The notes under the pieces were generated by a model. That model was not told the origin of the DNA. It worked only from the letters and a program-made list of their open reading frames with translations, and made no database searches. Made by a program: the position numbers and the translations under genes. DNA of 56,621 nt, taken from Ferruginibacter sp. GTDB taxonomy: Bacteria > Bacteroidota > Bacteroidia > Chitinophagales > Chitinophagaceae. This document shows, piece by piece, positions 35,755-45,469 of the stretch (position 1 is its first letter; the number at the start of each line of letters is the position of its first letter). The stretch covers positions 1-56,621 of the forward strand of contig JACMKX010000036.1 in the NCBI GenBank assembly GCA_014379905.1. The letters are read 5' to 3'.

Positions 35755-38301
35755 ATGAGATTAGTTCTGTCGCTGTTATTGTTGCTTTTAGCTGATGCTG
35801 CCTCTGCCCAAAAAATATATGGAACTGTATTTACAGATAAGGGAGACCTGCTTCCTTATTCTTCTATCACCGTTAAAGGAACCAGTATTGGCGCCAGTGC
35901 AAATGACAAGGCGAAGTTTTCTTTTGCCTTGGGCAAGGGGATTTATACCGTCGTTTGCCAGCATATTGGTTATACCACGATAGAAAAAAAACTAACATTG
36001 AATGATGATACAGAGATAAGTTTTGTGATGGCAGAGCAGAAGCTGGAGATGACAGAAGTAATTGTAAAAACCGGGGGTGAAGATCCCGCTTACGAGATAA
36101 TACGTCAGGCAATTAGAAAACGATCTTATTACGATAAGCAAGTAAAAGCATTTGAGGTAGACCTGTACGCAAAGGATATGATAAAGCTCAGGAAAATGCC
36201 AAAGAAAATATTTGGTAAAAAAATTCCTGATGCCGATGTAGCAGAGATGGGCGTGGATTCTACGGGTAAAGGCATCATCTACTTATCTGAGTCTGTTGCA
36301 AAAGTAGCCATACAGCAGCCGGACAAATTTAAAATGAATGTAATCAGCAGTCGCATCAGCGGGAGTGGGGGGTTTGGGTTTACGTTTCCTGCCTTTATTA
36401 GTTTGTATACCAATAATGTAAAATTATTTACAGAAAGAATTAACCCGAGAGGATTTGTTTCACCTATTGCCGACGGTGCTATTAGTTTTTATAAATACAA
36501 ATTGTTGGGTACTTTTTATGAAGATGGAAAAGCCATCAACAGCATCAGGGTAACTCCGCGGCGGACTTATGAACCTTTGTTTACCGGTGTTATCAATATC
36601 ACTGACGACGACTGGCGTATCCATAGCTTCGACCTGATGGTAACAAAGTCTGCGCAGCTGGAAATACTGGATACCTTAAAGATCACACAACAACATGTGC
36701 CCGTTACAAAAAATACATGGCGTACCAAGAACCAGGTGCTGTATTTTAACTTTAAACAATTTGGTATTGACGCTACCGGGAATTTTGTGAACGTGTACAG
36801 CAATTACAATATTGACCCAAAGTTTGCAAAAAAATATTTTGACAATGTGGTCATCAAATATGATACTGCTGTAAATAAAAGACCAAAAGAATATTGGGAT
36901 ACCATAAGGCCTGTTCCACTGGAGCCGGAAGAATACAAAGATTATAAAGTAAAAGACAGTATTTATGAGTTGCGGAAAGATTCAGCGTTTTCGCAGGCTA
37001 CATTGGATTCGCTCAGGAAAAAACAAGGTAAAATAAAACCCTATAAATTTTTCTGGGGTGGTGTAGATCGCCGGATATATAGAAAAGATAAAACAATCTC
37101 TTGGGGTGTTCAGCCACTGATACCGGATCTTGAATATAATACAGTAGAGGGAGTGGCCATGAAGGTAAACGGGTATATAAGTGCTTATAACAAAAAATTA
37201 AAATCTGCTGTTAGTTTTGAACCTCATTTAAGGTATGGTTTCAACAACGGTCATTTTAATGCCTGGGGTAACCTCAGCTTCCGAACAAGAGATGCCGTAG
37301 CCAACAAACGGATCAAACAATACAGCTGGAATTTTTCGGGCGGGAAACGGGTGTCCGAATTCGACAAAAATCAAAATACATATCCATTGATCAATACCAT
37401 CGGTGTGTTGTTTTTTGGAGAAAACAGGATGAAGATCTACGAGAATTATTTTGGCAGTGCTACTTACAGCCGCAGGTTTGAAAGTGGCTTAAGATTCACT
37501 GTTAACGGTCTGTATGAAAACAGGCTCCCGCTTAACAATACCACTTATTATACCTGGTCAAAAGACGATACAGTTAAATTTACGGCCAACTATCCAACCG
37601 AGAAAATGTCGCAACAATTCACTCAACACCAGGCTGCCATTGTAACTGCCAGTATCAGTTTCAAACCTGGTCAGAGATATATTGAGTTCCCCACATATAA
37701 AGCAGCCATCGGTTCTAAATATCCAACCTTTACTTTAAGTTATGCCAAAGGCATAGATAATATTTTAGGTAGTGATGTTGATTTTGACAAATGGAAGTTT
37801 AGTGTGAGAGATGATAAGAATTTTAAACTGCTGGGTACTTTCAAATATCATTTGGGCATGGGAGGATTTTTAAATGATAATAAAGTTTATGTACAGGATT
37901 ACCAGCACTTCCGGGGTAACATGTCAATTGCAGCAGGAGAGTACCTCAGCACTTTCCAGGTAGCAGAACCTTACCAGAACAGTACAAAAACAAGCTTCTA
38001 TAGTTACGGGCATATAGAGCATCATTTCAATGGATTACTCACCAACAAAATTCCGTTATTCAAAAGATTGAACTGGACGCTTGTGACGGGGAGTAATGTG
38101 TTGTACATAAACAGCAACAGCAATCATATAGAAGCTTTTGCCGGAATTGAAAATATATTGAAGGTATTTCGGGTAGATTTTGTTGCAGCCTATATAAACG
38201 GCGGCAAGCCCGTTACGGAAGTGAGGATCGGTGCCGGTGGAATTCTGGGAGGTAGCATTAATATGAACAGGGGCAATAGGTCTGATGCATTGGGTTTTTA
38301 G
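35755..38301 (+). CDS. DUF5686 outer-membrane protein with carboxypeptidase-like N-terminal domain
   Basis: 848 residues with signal peptide MRLVLSLLLLLLADAASAQ. Residues about 20-105 are a carboxypeptidase-D-regulatory-like domain (KIYGTVFTDKGDLLPYSSIT, then YTVVCQHIGYTTIEKKL), as in TonB-linked outer-membrane proteins. The rest matches DUF5686: DPAYEIIRQAIRKRSYYDKQ, NFKQFGIDATGNFVNVYSNY and a C-terminal half of aromatic beta-strands typical of an outer-membrane barrel. No plug domain is seen, so it is not a TonB receptor. The function is unknown. It is a single gene with a 191-bp AT-rich upstream region. Confidence 0.85.
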   Translation: MRLVLSLLLLLLADAASAQKIYGTVFTDKGDLLPYSSITVKGTSIGASANDKAKFSFALGKGIYTVVCQHIGYTTIEKKLTLNDDTEISFVMAEQKLEMTEVIVKTGGEDPAYEIIRQAIRKRSYYDKQVKAFEVDLYAKDMIKLRKMPKKIFGKKIPDADVAEMGVDSTGKGIIYLSESVAKVAIQQPDKFKMNVISSRISGSGGFGFTFPAFISLYTNNVKLFTERINPRGFVSPIADGAISFYKYKLLGTFYEDGKAINSIRVTPRRTYEPLFTGVINITDDDWRIHSFDLMVTKSAQLEILDTLKITQQHVPVTKNTWRTKNQVLYFNFKQFGIDATGNFVNVYSNYNIDPKFAKKYFDNVVIKYDTAVNKRPKEYWDTIRPVPLEPEEYKDYKVKDSIYELRKDSAFSQATLDSLRKKQGKIKPYKFFWGGVDRRIYRKDKTISWGVQPLIPDLEYNTVEGVAMKVNGYISAYNKKLKSAVSFEPHLRYGFNNGHFNAWGNLSFRTRDAVANKRIKQYSWNFSGGKRVSEFDKNQNTYPLINTIGVLFFGENRMKIYENYFGSATYSRRFESGLRFTVNGLYENRLPLNNTTYYTWSKDDTVKFTANYPTEKMSQQFTQHQAAIVTASISFKPGQRYIEFPTYKAAIGSKYPTFTLSYAKGIDNILGSDVDFDKWKFSVRDDKNFKLLGTFKYHLGMGGFLNDNKVYVQDYQHFRGNMSIAAGEYLSTFQVAEPYQNSTKTSFYSYGHIEHHFNGLLTNKIPLFKRLNWTLVTGSNVLYINSNSNHIEAFAGIENILKVFRVDFVAAYINGGKPVTEVRIGAGGILGGSINMNRGNRSDALGF

Positions 38302-38479
38302 TGGGCCAGTTGACTGGTTAACTGGCTAATTCCAGGCTGAGTTATTTGTATGTCATAATGCTGGTTATTAATTCTTAAAATTTATCTTTGCATAGTTAAA
38401 ATAAAATTTGGTTTGCCCTGCAAGCATCCAATCATTTATTGATTTCCTGTTGTAAGCAGCAGGATCAAATTAAATAGCT

Positions 38480-39544
38480 ATGGCTCCTTTACACAACCGG
38501 GTTTCCCAGGAGGAACTCAAAAAATACCTGTACGAGGAAACATTCCACAGGCATACTGTTTCGTTTTATCATTACTTTTTTATAGAAGATCCTGTGGCGT
38601 TCCGGGATGAATTGTATAAGGGGTTGGAAGCCTTAAAAGTATTTGGCCGCATTTACATTGCACAGGAAGGCATCAATGCACAGGTGAGTATTCCCGAAGA
38701 TAATTATGAAGCCTTTAAGGCATTTTTATACAGTTTTGACCCACTTAACAATATTCGTTTAAATATTGCGGTAGAGCAGCAGTCAGAAAACGATAGCAGG
38801 GCAACCGGGGGTAAATCTTTTTGGGTATTAAAAATAAAAGTGCGTAATAAAATTGTAGCGGATGGAATTGCTGATCCCGATTTTGATATGGCCAACAAAG
38901 GCCGCTACGTAAACGCCGCAGCATTCAACAAGCTTACGGAAGATGCAGATACTATTGTAGTGGATATGCGCAATCACTATGAATATGAAGTAGGACATTT
39001 CAATAATGCTATAGAGATACCCAGCGATACCTTCAGGGAACAATTGCCCATGGCGGCGCAAATGCTGGAAGATAAAAAAGACAAAACTATTATCATGTAT
39101 TGTACAGGGGGCATTCGTTGCGAAAAAGCCAGTGCCTATATGCTTCACCGTGGTTTTAAAAATGTATTTCACCTGGAAGGAGGTATTATCAACTATGCCA
39201 ATACCGTGAAAGAAGAAGCATTGGATAATAAATTCAGGGGTAAAAATTTTGTATTCGATGACAGGCTGGGTGAACGCATCACAGATGAAATAATTGCGAA
39301 GTGTCACCAATGTGGTAAGCCTGCAGATAATCATGTGAACTGTGTAAACGAAGCCTGTCATCTTTTGTTTATACAATGCGAAGCGTGCTCAAAAAAGTTT
39401 GAAGGTTGCTGTAGTGTTGCCTGCCAGGAGGTAATTCATTTGCCCGGGGAAGTACAAAAAGAATTACGCAAAGGAATTGACAAAGGCAATATGGTGTTTA
39501 ATAAAGCAAAAGAACGGTTAAGGCCGCGGATTGAACCGGGGTAA
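38480..39544 (+). CDS. trhO: tRNA uridine(34) hydroxylase
   Basis: 354 residues. The N-terminal domain [20 protein letters not shown] with [15 protein letters not shown] is the UPF0176 start. A rhodanese domain follows with the catalytic Cys208 in [16 protein letters not shown]. The C-terminus carries [14 protein letters not shown] and further Cys pairs, probably binding zinc. TrhO makes 5-hydroxyuridine at tRNA position 34 using prephenate-independent oxygen chemistry in known bacteria; it was earlier called a rhodanese-like protein. A TATCTTTG box lies at 38383-38390. Confidence 0.92.
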   Translation: MAPLHNRVSQEELKKYLYEETFHRHTVSFYHYFFIEDPVAFRDELYKGLEALKVFGRIYIAQEGINAQVSIPEDNYEAFKAFLYSFDPLNNIRLNIAVEQQSENDSRATGGKSFWVLKIKVRNKIVADGIADPDFDMANKGRYVNAAAFNKLTEDADTIVVDMRNHYEYEVGHFNNAIEIPSDTFREQLPMAAQMLEDKKDKTIIMYCTGGIRCEKASAYMLHRGFKNVFHLEGGIINYANTVKEEALDNKFRGKNFVFDDRLGERITDEIIAKCHQCGKPADNHVNCVNEACHLLFIQCEACSKKFEGCCSVACQEVIHLPGEVQKELRKGIDKGNMVFNKAKERLRPRIEPG

Positions 39545-39611
39545 AATTCTTGGCCCTCAAAGAGGTGGGAGAATTTTGGAGAGCACTTCTACGGCTTCCC
39601 TGCTGTTAAAT

Positions 39612-40244
39612 TCATATATCTTTTACATACCATTCATTTCCGTCAACATTTCTTAAGACAAATCCACTCACTTTTAAAAAATCGATGTGACCTTTGTTTA
39701 CTACATCACTGTAAACAATTCTTTTTACTCCTTTTGAAATAAGATAATCTTTTTCTTTTTCAAAAATAAAGGTACCCACTTTGTAATCCCTGTATTTGGG
39801 TAAAGTATAATTGAGTGCAACGATGGCATCTCCGTTAGGTGCTAATGCGGCACTGAAAATATTAGCGATCACTACATCCCGTATTACAACAAAATTGAGG
39901 TTTCCCTGTAGTCGTTCCGGTTTGAAGCCAGGAAAGTAAGCATTGATATCTTTCCAATAAAAGTCAATGAATTTAGAAGCGAGTTTTTCATCTCGTTTAA
40001 ATTCCAGCAGCTCAAAATTTTCTTTCTTTGTATAAATTTTTAAAAGATAATAGATGTTTATACATAGCAGGATGGCATTGGTAATAAGTACGGGGATCGC
40101 AGAAAGAAAAACGGCATAAACAATAAAAGCCAGGCAACCGATACTGTTGAACCACCTGAATTTTAAATCGTTGTTTACTACCAGTGAAATCACCAGGCAC
40201 AGGGAAGCCAGGTAACCAAAATAAGACGCAATCTGTTGCAGCAT
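39612..40244 (-). CDS. YgjV-like membrane domain fused to a GNAT-like domain
   Basis: 210 residues from the ATG at 40244 (MLQQIASYFGYLASLCL). The open frame continues upstream to 40469 but would run into the opposite-strand gene at 40314. Residues 1-70 hold three membrane helices like those of YgjV proteins (FGYLASLCLVISLVVNNDLKF). Residues about 85-210 resemble a GNAT acetyltransferase: DYKVGTFIFEKEKDYL, then NKGHIDFLKVSGFVLRNV. The fusion suggests acetylation of a membrane-near substrate. The assignment is by pattern only. Confidence 0.7.
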   Translation of the reverse strand: MLQQIASYFGYLASLCLVISLVVNNDLKFRWFNSIGCLAFIVYAVFLSAIPVLITNAILLCINIYYLLKIYTKKENFELLEFKRDEKLASKFIDFYWKDINAYFPGFKPERLQGNLNFVVIRDVVIANIFSAALAPNGDAIVALNYTLPKYRDYKVGTFIFEKEKDYLISKGVKRIVYSDVVNKGHIDFLKVSGFVLRNVDGNEWYVKDI

Positions 40245-40313
40245 AGCTTTATTTATTAGCAGCAAAGAAATGAAAAATTTATCGGGATGACGTAACTTAA
40301 TAAAAACGCTGAA

Positions 40314-40769
40314 ATGGAAAACAAAGCACTCATAATAAAGGCACAGATACAAATTTCCAAATTGCCGGCCGAAGTGTATGAAGCCATTATTGATCCGGCT
40401 AAAATGTTCAACTATTTTATTGCTCAAAGCAACTGGCGTATGGAATCCAATGCCAGCCTGGAATGGCAATTTCCTGAATTCGATATCAAAATCCCTGTAA
40501 GGGTAGGAAAACTCCGGAAAAATGAATATATTTCTTTTTATTGGAATGACGCAGACGGTAAAAAAATACTGATGGAAATTAATTTATTACCTGCAGGCAT
40601 TGCTACGCATATCGTGGTAACAGAAAAAGAAAGAGAAGCAGATGAAGACGGGATAAGGTGGTTGGGAAGAAATACGGAAGGATGGGCCAATTTCCTGGCA
40701 TACATGAAAGCTTACCTGGAATATGGAATTAATTTACGAAAGGGAGCTTTTGATTTTATGGCATCTTAA
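40314..40769 (+). CDS. SRPBCC/START-like domain protein
   Basis: 151 residues, cytoplasmic. The helix-grip pattern is visible: AQIQISKLPAEVYEAIIDPAKMFNYFI, a central WQFPEFDIKIPVRVGKL, then FYWNDADGKKILMEINLL and a C-terminal helix GWANFLAYMKAYLEYGI. This is the AHSA1/polyketide-cyclase type that binds a hydrophobic ligand or partner. It is divergent from the YgjV-like gene (69 bp between starts) and convergent with the next gene (11 bp). Confidence 0.8.
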   Translation: MENKALIIKAQIQISKLPAEVYEAIIDPAKMFNYFIAQSNWRMESNASLEWQFPEFDIKIPVRVGKLRKNEYISFYWNDADGKKILMEINLLPAGIATHIVVTEKEREADEDGIRWLGRNTEGWANFLAYMKAYLEYGINLRKGAFDFMAS

Positions 40770-40780
40770 ACCCATTTGTG

Positions 40781-41431
40781 TCAGAATACAATTGCCTGTT
40801 TTAGTTTTGGACACATGATAGTGGTGTAGCTTTCATAACGATTTTCCAGCGTTATCATTTTTTTTAACCGGTGCCTGAAATTCTCTTTTTGTTTTTTATT
40901 TTTTTTCTCTTTGTTTAAAGAGCATTTCTCATATTCTTTTTTGTAGGTGATTCTCCTTGCAGAAATATTATAGTCAAAATCGGCCCAGTACTCGCATGCC
41001 TTTCCATAAAAAGAGGTGTAACCTATTAATTCAAATGTTCCATGCTGGTAACGATACTTATCCGTTTGCCCCCATTTCCATGCTTTGCCCCCGGATTGCC
41101 TTACCAGCAAAATACCTTCCTCTATTTCAATGTACTCAAAAGGGTCATTGAATGAACCGCCTTCTTCAGGTGGTAAAATTGCTTTTGCGGATCTTTTCCA
41201 AATTACCCAATCTCTTCCTCTCCTTTTTAGTATCCTCAACTCGCGTATCATACCGGTGCCCTGGGAGTCAGCCATGGTTACCACCAAAACCTTTTCCTCC
41301 ATACCATCTTTGTCAAGATCACCAATTTTTTCATCCAGTATATATTCTTTTATTGAATGGAGCTTTTGCTGGCCAGAAGAGATGGCCGGAACATACAATA
41401 AAGCGATGAATATTAACCCGTAAGTCTTCAA
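40781..41431 (-). CDS. Secreted protein of unknown function
   Basis: 216 residues with signal peptide MKTYGLIFIALLYVPAISSGQ. The mature part begins with an Asp-rich motif (GDLDKDGMEEKVLVV) like a FG-GAP or calcium loop, then a beta-rich, aromatic region, and ends in a Lys-rich helix. The downstream neighbour is convergent. No enzyme signature is found. Confidence 0.7.
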   Translation of the reverse strand: MKTYGLIFIALLYVPAISSGQQKLHSIKEYILDEKIGDLDKDGMEEKVLVVTMADSQGTGMIRELRILKRRGRDWVIWKRSAKAILPPEEGGSFNDPFEYIEIEEGILLVRQSGGKAWKWGQTDKYRYQHGTFELIGYTSFYGKACEYWADFDYNISARRITYKKEYEKCSLNKEKKNKKQKENFRHRLKKMITLENRYESYTTIMCPKLKQAIVF

Positions 41432-41502
41432 ACAGTAGTTTTTTCAATATAAACGAAAACAATCCGTTTTTAATATAAAATGTAGAAAAATAAATAATAT
41501 AT

Positions 41503-41946
41503 CTAATCAAATACAAACCATTTGCGCTCAAAAAAAAGTTCACTGATCAAAATTTTCCCGGAGTTGTCCCACAATTGTGCTTTTATAAACTTCCCTGTTA
41601 TGCCCGTGTATTTCAATTTTTTTCCATCCAGCCCGGCTGTTTGATAATAGGCACCATATCGCAACTTATAGGGATTACCTTCTACATCATTTGTAAAAAT
41701 GGAAAAAAGGATACGGCGGTTTGAATTGGTATTTGATTTTTCATATCCATAAAAACGGTGGTCTTTTCTTATGTCTGAGGTTAACCAGATACTGCTATCC
41801 TGCCCGGTAATAGCCGCTTTATGAATAAATTCCGGGTAGTTACTTATTGCTTTGGCATTGGCTGCATCCAGGCTGTCAACGTTTAGCTGGGCTATAGAGT
41901 TGGTGCCGGTTGTCAATAAAATACAGAAAAATAAAAGTGATTTCAT
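41503..41946 (-). CDS. Small secreted protein of unknown function
   Basis: 147 residues with signal peptide MKSLLFFCILLTTGTNSIAQ. The mature part is polar and beta-rich, with an aromatic cluster FYGYEKSN and a tyrosine-rich YGAYYQTAGL. It lies 71 bp upstream of the gene at 40781 on the same strand. Its promoter region abuts the MFS transporter fragment at 41975. Confidence 0.65.
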   Translation of the reverse strand: MKSLLFFCILLTTGTNSIAQLNVDSLDAANAKAISNYPEFIHKAAITGQDSSIWLTSDIRKDHRFYGYEKSNTNSNRRILFSIFTNDVEGNPYKLRYGAYYQTAGLDGKKLKYTGITGKFIKAQLWDNSGKILISELFFERKWFVFD

Positions 41947-41974
41947 AGTAATAATTATGGGGCAAAGATAACTG

Positions 41975-42654
41975 CCTCAGGCAACTTTAGGATGGACTGC
42001 AACACAATCGGGCCTGCTGCTGGTTCCGGTAGCATTAACCACAGTAATGATTCCCATGATCGGTAAACTATTGCAGGCGGGTGCCAAACAACAGGTAATG
42101 GCTACTATAGGCATGTTCATGTTTTTTATTTTCTGTTTCTGGGGATATAAAATATTAACGCCTGATACCGGTAAAGATGTTTTTTTTGATGCTCACTTTT
42201 AGGGGGCAGCAATGGCTTTGTTATTTATCCCGGTGACCACACTATCGTTGAATACATTAAAAGGAAGGGAAATAGGAGAAGGCGCAGCTTTCACCGGCAT
42301 GATGCGACAACCCGGCGAATCATTCAGAATCGCCCCTATCCCCACCTTCAGGGCACAACAAACAGCTATACATCCCGCTAATATTTCCAGTCACCTTGAT
42401 ATAACCAACCCGGCTGTTCAAAATCATGTAACAGGTGTTACCAATGGACTTATGGCAAAAGGTATTCCTTCTAATAATGCACAACTGGATACTTACAAAC
42501 TAATGGGATATTCCGTAACCAAACAGGCCATGGTATTATCGTATATGGCTGTATTTTTATACATCGGGCTCATGTTTTTAATTTGTGTCCATTTGTATTG
42601 CTGGTAAAAGCAAATAAAAATAAAAAGGTCGATTTGAGCGAAGCAATGCATTAG
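41975..42654 (+). pseudogene. Decayed C-terminal part of a DHA2-type MFS drug transporter
   Basis: Reading in one frame from 41975 gives LGWTATQSGLLLVPVALTTV, then a stop after DAHF at 42200-42202. The same frame continues with GAAMALLFIPVTTLSLNTLK and IGEGAAFTGMMRQ, the signature of EmrB/QacA-type transporters. The loss of a few residues at the stop, a diverged stretch after GMMRQ, and a 1-base loss near 42590 are visible; restoring the last lesion gives PFVLLVKANKNKKVDLSEAM and a natural stop at 42654. The first two thirds of the gene are missing. Confidence 0.85.
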
Positions 42655-42756
42655 CATTGTCATGAGCATGTCTGTTTCCTTTTTGCGTAACTCAAATTCC
42701 CGATGCGGGAAAATTATATAAATGAATTGTGGCAGTTTTGCCCAGTTCATTTTTTT

Positions 42757-43053
42757 ATGCCTTGTACTTTTCAAACATTATTTTTTTCTGATGAGGGCTT
42801 TACAGCCCGCTGCAGTACCTGTGGTCATTTTCATGTAGCTTTTTTGAGCTTCATGTTTATTATATCCGAAAGTGCTTTCAGTGATCTGCACAGGGAAACA
42901 ATGGTGAAAATGAAAGAAGGGGATTTTGCCCTCACAGAAAACTGTAAACCCGTAATGATACCAACGCATACAAAGTCAGCATTCATCATGCTTACAAGAA
43001 ATGAACTGGCACTTTTTTCGCAGATGCTGGAGGAAGCCGATAGCGAATACTAG
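42757..43053 (+). CDS. Small CxxC protein, possibly DUF6686-like
   Basis: 98 residues from the ATG at 42757 (MPCTFQTLFFSDEGF); an upstream in-frame ATG at 42703 overlaps the end of the decayed transporter region and adds a poor leader. ARCSTCGHFHVAF holds the CxxC pair. The rest is a mixed hydrophobic and acidic domain ending ALFSQMLEEADSEY. It resembles small Bacteroidota proteins of unknown function; the DUF6686 name is from memory. No signal peptide is seen. Confidence 0.65.
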   Translation: MPCTFQTLFFSDEGFTARCSTCGHFHVAFLSFMFIISESAFSDLHRETMVKMKEGDFALTENCKPVMIPTHTKSAFIMLTRNELALFSQMLEEADSEY

Positions 43054-43352
43054 GCCCTGTCATTGATCAAACTTTTTAATAACTGCAATGGATAGGACGG
43101 GGACAATCAGAAGGGAAGAAATCAGGATAATTAAATTTTTTTTAGTCCTATTTTTTAATAGCACTATTCTTACTCAGGCGTTCCGTTTCTCCGGAAAGGT
43201 CTTTTAAAAAAGAAGACATGATTATGACAAAATAAATATGGCAATCACATGACAAAAATAGTTTCAGAAATTTATGCAACACAGTATTTCATAACGAACT
43301 TGCGCCCTGAAAATATGCTGCATTTCATTAAAGCAACCTTCCGTTAATAAAG

Positions 43353-43365
43353 AACGTAAAACGTT
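43353..43365. promoter_or_regulatory. 13-bp palindrome before the TonB receptor, possible operator
   Basis: AACGT-AAA-ACGTT ends 16 bp before the ATG. The 327-bp gap 43054-43381 has no plausible gene and otherwise holds AT-rich DNA. A Fur-like or other repressor site is a guess. Confidence 0.35.
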
Positions 43366-43381
43366 TATCAATAAATCTGCG

Positions 43382-45439
43382 ATGAGAAAAAAATATACAA
43401 TCCTTCTTTTACTGTCTTTTGTTTTTACCAGTTTATTTTCTCAAACTGATACCGGCAAAGTAGCAAAGGATTTGTCTGAAGTAATTGTAACAGGACAGTA
43501 CAAACCACAATCATTAAAAAATTCTGTATACCAGGTTCGTGTAATAAACAATGAACGTATCCGCCTGAGCGGTGCAACTAATATTCAGCAGGTGCTTTCC
43601 AATCAATTGGGGTTTCGTTTTTCTAATGATAATACGTTAGGCACTACAGATGTTCAGTTAATGGGAATGAGCGGCAGAAATGTAAAGATTTTACTGGACG
43701 GCGTGCCATTGATTGACAGGGGTGATACCCGTGAAAGCCTTGGCCAGGTTGATATTAATACAATAGATCGTATAGAAATAGTGGAAGGTCCTATGTCTGT
43801 ATCTTACGGTTCCGATGCGCTGGCAGGTGTAATAAATATTATTACAAAATCCCCTGGTAAAAATAGTTTCTCTATAAATGCAAAAGCACAGGAAGAAACT
43901 GCCGGGAGCGAATATTACCCTTTTAGTTACCAGGGGGTCCACACACAAAGTCTTGCCGTATGCTGGCAAAAAAATAACTGGAGCTTAATGTTAGGCGGCA
44001 ATCACAATGACCAGGATGGATTTGGCGGCGATACATATGGCAGGGCAAAAACATGGAGACCGAAAGAGCAATGGTTGGGAAACGGAAGAATAGGATATAG
44101 CAATAAATCTATTAATCTATATTATAGAATTGACGGATTAGATGAAGAAATTTCTGTAAGAGGCCCGATGAATATAAACAGCTACACGGCGCTGGATCAG
44201 TATTATATAAGCAAACGTTTTGGCCACCAGTTGCAAAATCAATGGAGAATAAACAATAAATTTCAGTTAGCAACCATTGTTTCACATACGGACTATAGCC
44301 GCAGAACAAAAACGCTGAAAAAGAATTTCAGGGCGGGTACTTCAGAGCCGGGTACAGAACCGGGTCAGCAGGATGTTTCCGGGTTCAACAGTTTTGTTTT
44401 TCGCAATACAGTAAATTACCAATTTTCTTCAAAACTGTCTTTACAATCAGGCATTGACATCAATCATGAAAAAGCAGATGGCGCCAGGATCAAAGGCTCC
44501 CCGGTTATTAATGATTATGCTTTTTTGGTTTCTTCAGAAATAAAACCAAATGCAAAAATTAATGTTCGGCCGGGTCTTCGGTTTATTAAAAATTCTGCAT
44601 ATGATGCACCCCCGGTTATTCCGTCTATCAATACCAAATTTGTTTTAAATAAAACGCTGGATCTGAGAGTCGCTTATGCTTATGGCTTCCGCTCTCCCGC
44701 ATTGCGTGAGTTGTATTTCAATTTTATAGATGCCAACCACGTTATTGTTGGCAATCCAAATCTTAAAGCAGAACATTCAAATAGCTTTAATGGCTCCTTA
44801 AGCTGGAACCCGGCTACACAAAAGGAGATCGCATTCTCTTCTACGCTTGGCGGGTTTTACAATGTATTTACTGACCTCATAGGATATGCACAATCACCTA
44901 CTTCTGCAGATACTACAACTACTTTCAACGTAGCTAAATTCAAAACAACAGGGTTAACACTGGAAAATAAAATCAACTGGAAACAATTAAGTGCCACCCT
45001 GGGGTTTTCTAACATAGGACGATACAATGATTTTGCAGATGAGGAAATATTTAAAGACAATGGCCTTTCTACATTTATCTGGTCAACTGAAATTAATTCA
45101 AATATTATCTATACAGTAAACAAGATAAAAACAACTTTCGGTTTGTTTTATAAGTTCACCGGTAAACGCCCGGGTTACCAGTTAGGAATCAATACAGGAA
45201 CTGGTGAACCCGAAATTCAGGAAACATCATTGGAAGGTTTTCATTGGGCAGATCTTACTATTACGAAACCATTGTGTAAATATTTCATAATAAGTGGCGG
45301 AATCAAGAACCTGTTTGATGTTACCAGTTTATCCAATACAGCTACCAGCGCCTCCGGCTCACATAGCAATGGGGGCCCTGTACCAATGAGTTATGGCCGT
45401 TCCTACTTTTTAGGCGTTAATTTTCAATGGAATAAATAA
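43382..45439 (+). CDS. TonB-dependent outer-membrane receptor
   Basis: 685 residues with signal peptide MRKKYTILLLLSFVFTSLFSQ. A short acidic stretch with a possible TonB box (DLSEVIVTG) is followed by the plug domain: INNERIRLSGATNIQQVLSN, MSGRNVKILLDGVPLIDRGD, INTIDRIEIVEGPMSVSYGS and DALAGVINIITK. The rest is a 22-strand type barrel ending in a Phe/Trp-rich strand (YFLGVNFQW). The length is short for polysaccharide-type SusC and fits heme, siderophore or vitamin receptors. The next gene encodes a HmuY-like lipoprotein, which makes heme a plausible ligand. Confidence 0.93.
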   Translation: MRKKYTILLLLSFVFTSLFSQTDTGKVAKDLSEVIVTGQYKPQSLKNSVYQVRVINNERIRLSGATNIQQVLSNQLGFRFSNDNTLGTTDVQLMGMSGRNVKILLDGVPLIDRGDTRESLGQVDINTIDRIEIVEGPMSVSYGSDALAGVINIITKSPGKNSFSINAKAQEETAGSEYYPFSYQGVHTQSLAVCWQKNNWSLMLGGNHNDQDGFGGDTYGRAKTWRPKEQWLGNGRIGYSNKSINLYYRIDGLDEEISVRGPMNINSYTALDQYYISKRFGHQLQNQWRINNKFQLATIVSHTDYSRRTKTLKKNFRAGTSEPGTEPGQQDVSGFNSFVFRNTVNYQFSSKLSLQSGIDINHEKADGARIKGSPVINDYAFLVSSEIKPNAKINVRPGLRFIKNSAYDAPPVIPSINTKFVLNKTLDLRVAYAYGFRSPALRELYFNFIDANHVIVGNPNLKAEHSNSFNGSLSWNPATQKEIAFSSTLGGFYNVFTDLIGYAQSPTSADTTTTFNVAKFKTTGLTLENKINWKQLSATLGFSNIGRYNDFADEEIFKDNGLSTFIWSTEINSNIIYTVNKIKTTFGLFYKFTGKRPGYQLGINTGTGEPEIQETSLEGFHWADLTITKPLCKYFIISGGIKNLFDVTSLSNTATSASGSHSNGGPVPMSYGRSYFLGVNFQWNK

Positions 45440-45469
45440 AATACTTATAATTAAAAAAAATAAAATAAG

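Noticed and set aside
42212..42607. Independent 131-residue membrane protein
   Set aside because: The same frame continues upstream through a stop into transporter sequence, so it is part of the decayed MFS gene.
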